A program made the translations under genes and the position numbers. A stretch of 38,984 bases of DNA, taken from contig NZ_JAHXBG010000047.1 of NCBI RefSeq assembly GCF_020103725.1, positions 1 to 38,984 on the forward strand, in the 5' to 3' direction. The notes beneath the pieces are model-generated. The model saw only the letters and a list, made by a program, of their open reading frames with translations, was not told the origin of the DNA and did no database searches. Source of the DNA: Hyalangium gracile (GTDB taxonomy: Bacteria > Myxococcota > Myxococcia > Myxococcales > Myxococcaceae). Shown here in pieces: positions 33,858 to 38,984 of the stretch. How positions within the stretch are numbered: the first letter of the stretch is position 1; the number at the start of each line of letters is the position of its first letter.

Positions 33858-33889
33858 GAGGCGAGTCCTGACGGCGTCAGGCTCGCCTC
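33858..33889 (+). terminator. Second tandem hairpin, 14-bp stem with one bulge
   Basis: GAGGCGAG then CCTGAC on the 5' side pair with GTCAGG then CTCGCCTC on the 3' side around a 3-base loop, with one unpaired T at 33866. It is followed by TTCG. With the preceding stem it makes a strong transcription end before the GH128 gene. Confidence 0.7.
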
Positions 33890-33931
33890 TTCGTGCATCT
33901 ACCCCCCGGTATCCGAAAAGAGGGATTGGAC

Positions 33932-35149
33932 ATGAGAGCACTTGGGATCTTCTTCCTGCTGCTGACCGCCTTCCACACCGCGCACGCGCAGCCCCAGAGC
34001 GCCAAGCGAGGGCTCGGCTACGGCTACCACTCGGCGGAGGACATGCTCGCCCTCTCCCGGGGAATGAGCTGGTGGTACAACTGGTCACCGAAGCCCGACT
34101 CGGGAGCCGCGGGGGTCTACCAGTCCGCGGGCGTGGCCTTCGTCCCCATGGTCTGGGGAGGCACGCCCAATGCCGACCAGGTGGCGGCCGCCATCCCCGC
34201 GGGGGCCCAGTACCTGCTCGGGTTCAACGAGCCCAACTTCCGGAGCCAGGCGAACATGACGCCGAGCCGGGCCGCGGCCTTGTGGCCCATCCTGGAGGAG
34301 GTGGCCCGGCGCAAGAACCTGAAGCTGGTCTCGCCGGCGGTGAACTACTGCGGCGACTGCGTCTCGGAGGGCGGCGTGACGTACTCGGATCCCGTCACCT
34401 ACCTGGATGCGTTCTTCGCCGCCTGCACGAACTGCAAGGTCGACTACATCGCGGTTCACTGGTACGCCTGCGATGTCGGGGCGCTCCAGTGGTACATCGG
34501 GCGCTTCAAGAAGTACAACAAGCCCATCTGGCTGACCGAGTTCGCGTGCGGAGACATGCCGCACGATCAGATCACCCTGGCGATCCAGAAGCAGTACATG
34601 ACGGCCGCGGTCAACTACCTGGAGAACGAGCCCGCCGTCTTCCGCTACGCCTGGTTCTCCGGCCGCAACAACGAGATCCCCCACATCAACCTGCTGGGGA
34701 ACTCCGGGCAGCTGACCGAGCTGGGGCAGCTCTATGTCAACCTGCCGTTCAGCGGCTCCTCGAGCGGCCGGTTGACGCCCGTGGCGGCGCTGTCCTCCTC
34801 CAGCGAGAATGGCGGCACGCTCCCGGCCAACGCCGTGGACGGGAACCTGGGCACGCGGTGGAGCAGCGCCTTCGCCGATCCGCAGTACCTCCTGCTGGAC
34901 TTCGGCTCCAGCAAGAGCTTCTCGCGGGTGCGGATCAACTGGGAGGCCGCCTACGGCAGGGACTACCAGCTCCAGGTCTCCAACGACCTCTCCACCTGGA
35001 CGACGCTCAGCTCGGTGGTGAACGGGGATGGTGGCGTGGATGAGCTCACCGGCCTGTCCGGCGCTGGCCGGTACTTGCGCATCCACGGAACCCGCCGGGC
35101 CACGGGGTACGGGTACTCCATCTTCGAGGTGGAGGTCTACGGGGGCTGA
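33932..35149 (+). CDS. Secreted GH128 beta-1,3-glucanase with C-terminal F5/8-type C domain
   Basis: A 405-residue exported enzyme with signal peptide MRALGIFFLLLTAFHTAHA. Residues 25-265 are a compact barrel of glycoside hydrolase family 128: KRGLGYGYHSAEDM, SWWYNWSPKPDS, FVPMVWGG, YLLGFNEPNF with acid/base Glu100, YIAVHWYAC and the nucleophile Glu203 in IWLTEFACGD. GH128 enzymes cut beta-1,3-glucan such as that of fungal walls. Residues about 285-405 form an F5/8C (CBM32-like) sugar-binding domain (NGGTLPANAVDGNLGTRWSS, GRYLRIHGTRRATGYGYSIF). ATG 33932 has GAGGGA upstream. It lies after the double terminator, so it probably has its own promoter. Confidence 0.92.
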   Translation: MRALGIFFLLLTAFHTAHAQPQSAKRGLGYGYHSAEDMLALSRGMSWWYNWSPKPDSGAAGVYQSAGVAFVPMVWGGTPNADQVAAAIPAGAQYLLGFNEPNFRSQANMTPSRAAALWPILEEVARRKNLKLVSPAVNYCGDCVSEGGVTYSDPVTYLDAFFAACTNCKVDYIAVHWYACDVGALQWYIGRFKKYNKPIWLTEFACGDMPHDQITLAIQKQYMTAAVNYLENEPAVFRYAWFSGRNNEIPHINLLGNSGQLTELGQLYVNLPFSGSSSGRLTPVAALSSSSENGGTLPANAVDGNLGTRWSSAFADPQYLLLDFGSSKSFSRVRINWEAAYGRDYQLQVSNDLSTWTTLSSVVNGDGGVDELTGLSGAGRYLRIHGTRRATGYGYSIFEVEVYGG

Positions 35150-35158
35150 GCGTGAGCC

Positions 35159-35188
35159 TTGTCCCCCTACATCGTCCTCACCTAGCGT
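35159..35188 (+). promoter_or_regulatory. Promoter candidate for the glycosyltransferase gene
   Basis: TTGTCC (35159-35164) and TAGCGT (35183-35188) with an 18-base spacer lie 27 bases before ATG 35216, in the short gap after GH128. Matches are moderate. Confidence 0.33.
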
Positions 35189-35215
35189 GAACCTCCCCCT
35201 CTCGCGGAGCGCCCC

Positions 35216-36223
35216 ATGCTCGTGCACACCATCTGGTCCGGCGGCAAGCTGCCCCCCTGGGCCCTCGAAGGACTGGAGACCATTCGCAAGGCCACCCCTC
35301 GGCATGACCACCTGCTCTGGGCCGTCCCCAAGGAGAAGGGCACGAGCATCAAGGCGCCTCGCTGGAACACCATGCAGCTGTCACAGCTCTGGCTGCAGGA
35401 CTTCAAGTTCCTCGACCCGTACGACGACGACACGCTCTACGACATCATCCAGTTCGAGCTGAAGTACGGGGGCTTCTCGGCCATCAAGGACCTGCTGGAG
35501 TTCGTCGTCCTGTACCTCTACGGCGGCCTGTACCTCGACCTGTCCATGCGCTCGCTCACCTCCGAGGACCGGGGCGCCGCGATCCAGAAGACCATCCCCA
35601 TGTCCGCGTGGGATCCCTCCACGGAGACCTCGGAGGTTCGGCTGCCCCAGGTGGACTCGGGGCTGCTCGTCGCGCGGCGGGTCCTCAGCCCCTCGTACGA
35701 GCTCTACGTCACGGACTCCGCGCGCGACAGCACGTACCGGGACATGACCACCTGGGACAAGCGCGACAACCCTCACGCCGCCATGGGGTTCCCGCACCTG
35801 GACGTCTGGGCCTGCTACGCGAAGCCCCAGTCGACGGTCATGAAGAACGCGGCTGCCTTCATGATCAGCCGCTACATGACCCTGGTCAACTCCTCGCTCG
35901 GCACCGCGCCCTCCGACCAGACCATCACAGTCCCGGACAACCAGCGCTCGCGCTTCACGTTCACCACGGTGGGCAGGTACACGGAGCTGGGCGCCAAGAC
36001 GAGCGGCGCCCCCGAGGACAAGGAATACCGCAATCAGATCATCGGCAAGACGGTGATGTCGGCCATCTACGACGCCCTGGCCGCCAGGTACGTGGACGAG
36101 CGGACCCAGCAGGTTCCCCAGAGCCAGTGGGACGGGCTCATCTGGAAGACGGCGAAGGCGGACGGTGGCTACGCCTGCCCCGCGCTCGGCCTGACCAAGC
36201 TGCACAAGGGCAGCTGGCGCTGA
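35216..36223 (+). CDS. GT-A fold glycosyltransferase with altered DXD motif
   Basis: A 335-residue protein starting at ATG 35216 (GGAG 6 bases upstream); residue 2 onward is already the first strand of the fold (LVHTIWSGGKLPPWALEGL). Family proteins with IPKIIHxxWxGG and a YGGxYxDxD metal motif include capsular, OCH1-like and toxin glycosyltransferases. Here the motif is LEFVVLYLYGGLYLDLSMRS: Asp108 is kept, but the second Asp is Ser110. The rest includes LPQVDSGLLVARRVLSPSYE and MGFPHLDVWACYAKP. It has no signal peptide or membrane helix, so it is cytoplasmic or exported by a special route. Donor and acceptor are unknown; toxin-like modification of a protein is possible but unsupported beyond the fold. 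Confidence 0.75.
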   Translation: MLVHTIWSGGKLPPWALEGLETIRKATPRHDHLLWAVPKEKGTSIKAPRWNTMQLSQLWLQDFKFLDPYDDDTLYDIIQFELKYGGFSAIKDLLEFVVLYLYGGLYLDLSMRSLTSEDRGAAIQKTIPMSAWDPSTETSEVRLPQVDSGLLVARRVLSPSYELYVTDSARDSTYRDMTTWDKRDNPHAAMGFPHLDVWACYAKPQSTVMKNAAAFMISRYMTLVNSSLGTAPSDQTITVPDNQRSRFTFTTVGRYTELGAKTSGAPEDKEYRNQIIGKTVMSAIYDALAARYVDERTQQVPQSQWDGLIWKTAKADGGYACPALGLTKLHKGSWR

Positions 36224-36263
36224 GGCGCTTCACCACCTTCATCCCCGGCTCGCCGGTGCGCGG

Positions 36264-37022
36264 CTATTGCTCCGGGCCCTGGATGAGCAGCTCGCCTCCC
36301 GGGGCTGCCGACTCGTTACCCGCCATGTCCACCGCCATGAGCCGCACCGAGTAGCGCACGCCCTCTTGGAGCTCGAAGCCTCCGCTGCACATGCCATGGC
36401 CGATCCGCACCTGCTGCATGGAAGGGGTGAGGCGGAAGCGCACGGGCTCGCCTCCCTCGGCGCGTTTCACCTCGGCGAGGATCTGCACCTGGGAACGCTC
36501 GTCCTCCACGGCCGCTGACACGTCGACGTGAATCGCGGGACCACATCCGAAGTGCACGACCTTCTGTCCCGTGGCGCGCGGCGCCTCGTGCCAGCGGGGA
36601 GGTGTCAGGTCCGCGGGAGAGACCGTCCAGGCCATGGCCAGGATTTCATCACCCCTCGACGAGATCTCGGGACGCAGGACGGGGATCTTCGCGCTCACTG
36701 GCCGCGTGAGGCGTAGCGTGTAGCGCATGCCGGGCTTCAGCGGTCGTTCTGGCTGGAGGACGGCCTGGGTCAGCCGCTTCTCTCCGCGATAGACAGCGAT
36801 GACGTTCAGGTGAACCTCTTCCTCGTCGGAGACGAGACGGGGGGAGCGTTCGGCGATGCGGGAGACCTGCTCCTGGAGCTCTCCGTACCCCTCGATGACC
36901 AGCTGTCCATTGGCTGGCAGGCGGCGGTCGAGTGGTGGCCAGACGGAGACGTTCCAGTCGAAGCAGTCTGCGAGGACGAGCCGAGGCAGGAAGACAGCCA
37001 ACATGGCGAGGGCACGGTTCAT
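36264..37022 (-). CDS. Secreted hypothetical protein
   Basis: A 252-residue protein with a short signal peptide (MNRALAMLAVFLPRLVLA, cleavage before DCFDWNVSVWPP). The start at ATG 37022 is placed by the signal peptide; no clear ribosome site precedes it, and longer in-frame starts give an unlikely leader. The mature part looks like two beta-sandwich-type segments (LVIEGYGELQEQVSRI, PGMRYTLRLTRPVSAKIPVL, and later EGVRYSVRLMAVDMAGNESA), the second like an Fn3/Ig strand pattern. Cysteines fall at the mature N-terminus, in VVHFGCGPAIH and in GHGMCSGGFEL. It is convergent with the glycosyltransferase gene, 40 bases apart. No function is recognised. Confidence 0.78.
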   Translation of the reverse strand: MNRALAMLAVFLPRLVLADCFDWNVSVWPPLDRRLPANGQLVIEGYGELQEQVSRIAERSPRLVSDEEEVHLNVIAVYRGEKRLTQAVLQPERPLKPGMRYTLRLTRPVSAKIPVLRPEISSRGDEILAMAWTVSPADLTPPRWHEAPRATGQKVVHFGCGPAIHVDVSAAVEDERSQVQILAEVKRAEGGEPVRFRLTPSMQQVRIGHGMCSGGFELQEGVRYSVRLMAVDMAGNESAAPGGELLIQGPEQ

Positions 37023-37147
37023 ATCAGGAGAGATAGCAGAAGTGCTCCGCCGCTCCGCACCTGCCCTCTCGACACTGAAGTTTCCCCGGCTCCATCCCCT
37101 CCCAAGTATGCTCCATCCGCTCAGGGTGGCTACCGAGAGGCTTGAGA

Positions 37148-37576
37148 GTGCCAGGTCCATATTATGCGTTGAGGGTGGAAGATCCCGACGTCGGCCAGCG
37201 TGCCCGCCTCGTCTATACGCGTGATCACCCACTGCGGAGCTGGATGACGGGCTCCCGCTTCGACAGACCACCGCCCGAGCCCATCCTGCTGAAGTTGCGT
37301 GGTACCGATGAGGAGGGTTGGGTACTTGGCGATCTGTGGCTCACGCCCATCACGGTGATGTCCAAACGCTTGCATGAGGCCTTGCTTCAGGCGAGCGTGG
37401 ATAACCTCGACACCTATGCCGTTGAGCTGCACGACCCCGTGAGCGGTACGGTCTGCAACGACTTCGTCGCATTCAACCTCGTCGGCAAGAGAGCTGCTGC
37501 CGACGCAAGCAAGACACAGATGTTCAGACTGGCAGAGGCGGTCAACGTCATCGTTGTGAGGGATTTTTCCCCTTGA
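37148..37576 (+). CDS. Imm11-like (DUF1629) protein, probably shortened
   Basis: A 142-residue frame opening at GTG 37148 (GAGAGG 8 bases upstream; TTG 37142 is an alternative): MPGPYYALRVEDPDVG. The core (ILLKLRGTDEEGWVLGDLW, TPITVMSKRLHEALLQA, DTYAVELHDPVSG, FVAFNLVGKRAAAD) and SKTQMFRLAEAVNVIVV follow the pattern of myxobacterial Imm11-type proteins, a family linked to toxin immunity. Those are about 180-200 residues and have a longer stretch between AAAD and MFRLAE, and a conserved tail after VIVV. Here the stretch is reduced and the tail is replaced by RDFSP*. It may be a fading gene. No toxin gene lies next to it. It overlaps the convergent gene by 29 bases. Confidence 0.58.
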   Translation: MPGPYYALRVEDPDVGQRARLVYTRDHPLRSWMTGSRFDRPPPEPILLKLRGTDEEGWVLGDLWLTPITVMSKRLHEALLQASVDNLDTYAVELHDPVSGTVCNDFVAFNLVGKRAAADASKTQMFRLAEAVNVIVVRDFSP

Positions 37577-38057
37577 TGGTCTCCTTCACCTGATTCTCGG
37601 CCTCGAGGGTGTACGGGGAGCCAGGGCCCTCCTTGATGGTGAGCTGGCCTTTCTTGTCCGGAGTCAGCTCGGTGCCGGGCTTCTTCTGGGCCAGGTCGAT
37701 GCCCAGCGCGGCCAGCGCCTTCTTGGCCTTCTCGAGCCGCTCCTTGGCCTTCTTCGGCGGAGTGCACTCGCCGCTGTCCTGGATGTCGAACCAGGTGGGC
37801 TTCTTGTCCTTGTCGTACACCCCCAGCATCAGCGAGCCGCGGAACTTCTCGCCCTGGTGGTTCACATAGCCCGGGCAGAAGGGTTCGTCCTCGGCTTCCA
37901 TGCCCGTGGTCTCGTCGGTGTACACGCGCACCGCGAAGCGCTGCTCGTCCGCGGACCAGCCGATGATCTGGAGCGATTCCTTGTCGGCCCACGCGGGCAG
38001 GGCTGCGGTCAGGAGGGCAAGGAGACTGACGGCGAGACGGGAGGAGGGGATGGGCAT
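37548..38057 (-). CDS. Secreted hypothetical protein, possibly truncated at the C-terminus
   Basis: A 169-residue protein with signal peptide (RLAVSLLALLTAALPAWADK). The mature part has SLQIIGWSADEQRFAVRVYT, then a metal- or disulfide-suited pair (EPFCPGYVNHQGEKF and DIQDSGECTPPKKAK), a Lys-rich helix (ERLEKAKKALAALGI) and a final segment GSPYTLEAENQVKETIKGK. The sequence stops abruptly after this last strand, and its last codons overlap the end of the Imm11-like gene on the other strand, so the C-terminal end may be lost. ATG 38057 has GAGGAA upstream and a promoter candidate at 38071-38100. Function is unknown; it acts in the periplasm or outside. Confidence 0.72.
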   Translation of the reverse strand: MPIPSSRLAVSLLALLTAALPAWADKESLQIIGWSADEQRFAVRVYTDETTGMEAEDEPFCPGYVNHQGEKFRGSLMLGVYDKDKKPTWFDIQDSGECTPPKKAKERLEKAKKALAALGIDLAQKKPGTELTPDKKGQLTIKEGPGSPYTLEAENQVKETIKGKNPSQR

Positions 38058-38070
38058 GGGGTTCCTCGAC

Positions 38071-38100
38071 GATAAATCAAGGATTTCAACCTTCTGACAA
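38071..38100 (-). promoter_or_regulatory. Promoter candidate for the secreted hypothetical gene
   Basis: On the minus strand TTGTCA (38100-38095) and TTTATC (38076-38071) are 18 bases apart in an AT-rich patch, 14 bases before ATG 38057. The -35 matches 5 of 6; the -10 is weak. Confidence 0.38.
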
Positions 38101-38309
38101 GTCCCGATGAATTGGGCGAGTATCGATGGCTGCCCGAGGGAAGACGTGAATCATTTCTGACCTACCGGTAACGCATTGAGCTCACGTCGGATCGTTCTCG
38201 CGCCCCATCCCGTCTCGTCGCGTTCTTGTCCCCGCTGGAGGGTCACAGTGGGGCACATGCGGCCCAACTGCTCCGTTTCGCTCTGGCGCGGCGTGATGGG
38301 ACTGCGAAG

Positions 38310-38500
38310 GTATTGCTCCGAGGTGCCCGCGGTCACCCGTGAGCCGCCGCTGTCCACCGCCACGGACGCGCCGGCCGCCACGCGAACCACCGCGCACCCC
38401 TCCACCGTCACCATGGCACGCAGGCTCATATTCCCGCTGATGAGGTGCGGACTGGAGGCAACCCACGTCTTTCCGAGGGCCACGCCACCACCATAGCCGG
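38310..38500 (-). pseudogene. Possible fragment of a secreted beta-helix protein
   Basis: Minus-strand translation gives GKTWVASSPHLISGNMSLRA followed by MVTVEGCAVVRVAAGASVAV and DSGGSRVTAGTSEQ. This resembles the opening repeat of myxobacterial secreted right-handed beta-helix proteins (TVEPCAVVRLAAG...LVAAGTEQ). There is no start with signal peptide upstream, and the similarity ends after TSEQ, so only about 60 codons remain. Low-complexity resemblance is possible. Confidence 0.35.
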
Positions 38501-38603
38501 GAAACCGGCCACTGGTTGCGTGGCGCCACTGTGTCCACCGTCTGTTCGTGGAGACAGCGTTCTGCGATGCTGGGGCTCTCCCGCAGGGCTTCAGGGAGCC
38601 GTC

Positions 38604-38912
38604 ATGGCCGTTCCACTGACCATCAAGGTCTTCCAGCGCGGTGAGCTCGTCGAGACCCATCGGTGCGAGCTCGACCTCATCAAGATCGGCAGGAGGCTCG
38701 ATGCCGATGTGCTCGTGAAGGACGAAAAGGTGGGCCGCGTCCACTGTGTCATCAGGACCGAGGCCAACGGCGCTGTGTTCCTCGAGGACTGGAGCTCCCA
38801 CCATGGCACGCACGTCCGTGGCCAGCAGTGGATCAAGAAGATCCCTCTCCCCTTTGGGGAGGAGATCCTCCTGGGCGATACCTGCTTGATCGTGGAGAAG
38901 GCCGACGCCTAA
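38604..38912 (+). CDS. Stand-alone FHA-domain protein
   Basis: A 102-residue cytoplasmic protein that is almost only a forkhead-associated domain, a phosphothreonine-peptide reader. ATG 38604 has GGGAG upstream. Domain order: TIKVFQRGELVETHRCEL, KIGRRLDADVLVKDEKVGRV (Arg30 conserved), HCVIRTEANGAVFLEDWSS, HHGTHVRGQQWIKKIPL and LLGDTCLIVEKADA. The usual Ser before R-x-H is Gly44 (VGRVH) and the usual Asn before G-T is His67 (SSHHGT), so phosphopeptide binding may be changed. Myxobacteria have many FHA proteins working with Ser/Thr kinases; no intact kinase is in the window. Confidence 0.85.
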   Translation: MAVPLTIKVFQRGELVETHRCELDLIKIGRRLDADVLVKDEKVGRVHCVIRTEANGAVFLEDWSSHHGTHVRGQQWIKKIPLPFGEEILLGDTCLIVEKADA

Positions 38913-38930
38913 GTAGGTAGGCAAAAGTTC

Positions 38931-38960
38931 CTGACACAAGAGCCGGGAGGGGCCTACGTT
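38931..38960 (+). promoter_or_regulatory. Promoter candidate for a leaderless gene at the right edge
   Basis: CTGACA (38931-38936) and TACGTT (38955-38960) with an 18-base spacer. The next ATG (38967) lies 6 bases after the -10 box, exactly where transcription would start, so the mRNA would have no leader. Confidence 0.42.
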
Positions 38961-38966
38961 GGAGGG

Positions 38967-38984
38967 ATGCAGAAGGGACGAGGC
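38967..38984 (+). CDS. Start of a gene cut by the window edge
   Basis: ATG 38967 opens MQKGRG and runs off the window. GGAGG is immediately before the ATG, too close to act as a normal ribosome site, so a leaderless start from the promoter at 38931-38960 fits better. Only six codons are visible; the product cannot be told. Confidence 0.35.

Larger units (their letters stand above)
38058..38603. other. Mostly non-coding stretch before the FHA gene
   Basis: About 546 bases. The left end holds the promoter candidate at 38071-38100. The middle holds a possible beta-helix gene fragment (38310-38500, minus). Nothing else is recognisable; open frames on both strands look like chance. Confidence 0.45.

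Noticed and set aside
1-38984. tRNA, rRNA, CRISPR array, insertion sequence or prophage genes
   Set aside because: None was recognised by eye. Short tRNA or small RNA genes cannot be ruled out without a covariance-model search.

Overview
The window looks like the chromosome of a myxobacterium, probably of the Cystobacterineae (Archangium/Cystobacter/Stigmatella/Myxococcus side). The GC content is very high. Lipoproteins carry Asp/Gly/Ala linkers, many proteins are secreted hydrolases, and there is a remnant of a myxobacterial-type Ser/Thr kinase. One gene carries a NusA N-terminal domain of the form I associate with deltaproteobacterial NusA. No database search was possible, so family names rest on recognisable motifs.

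Layout. (1) 1-1149, minus: 5' part of an exopolysaccharide sugar transferase cut by the window edge. (2) 1515-5295, minus: a small lipoprotein, an eroded FUSC-type transporter, a secreted metallo-beta-lactamase-fold enzyme and a GH5 endoglucanase lipoprotein. (3) 5292-7135, minus: a compact operon feeding into the GH5 gene. It holds two diverged tandem paralogues of secreted proteins and a membrane protein whose frame is broken by one extra base in a G8 tract. (4) 7223-9057, minus: a Cys-rich secreted peptide and a large propeller-like lipoprotein, each followed by a strong hairpin. (5) 9310-11972: a TonB-like protein, an MFS transporter and a Cys-rich lipoprotein. (6) 12263-14662, plus: two adjacent M23 peptidases with different accessory repeats. 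(7) 14656-19008, minus: an ABC ATPase / double FtsX-type permease / HlyD adaptor operon. (8) 19173-20128, minus: an SRPBCC-ArsR operon with a direct-repeat operator candidate. (9) 20250-23188, plus: three poorly known genes, one a DUF6891-NusA(N) fusion. (10) 23211-27923: an aldo/keto reductase remnant, the complete paoABC molybdenum aldehyde oxidoreductase operon, and a kinase remnant. (11) 28257-29951: a multi-domain cell-wall hydrolase candidate. (12) 29984-35149: a beta-glucan-degrading group (GH16 lichenase-like, beta-helix protein with Fn3 and F5/8C, GH128 with F5/8C). (13) 35216-38984: a GT-A glycosyltransferase with an altered DXD motif, secreted hypotheticals, a shortened Imm11-like gene, a tiny FHA protein, and a promoter that appears to drive a leaderless gene at the right edge.

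How it fits together. Much of the window encodes extracellular breakdown of polymers: GH5, GH16, GH128 and the beta-helix protein for beta-glucans, and two M23 enzymes plus the CHAP/LysM protein for peptidoglycan. Export and efflux functions accompany these. This suits a predatory or saprophytic soil bacterium. A second theme is gene decay: at least four genes survive as fragments with internal deletions or frame breaks (FUSC, aldo/keto reductase, kinase, Imm11-like), and a fifth is possible (beta-helix at 38310-38500). No tRNA, rRNA, CRISPR array or insertion sequence was seen.
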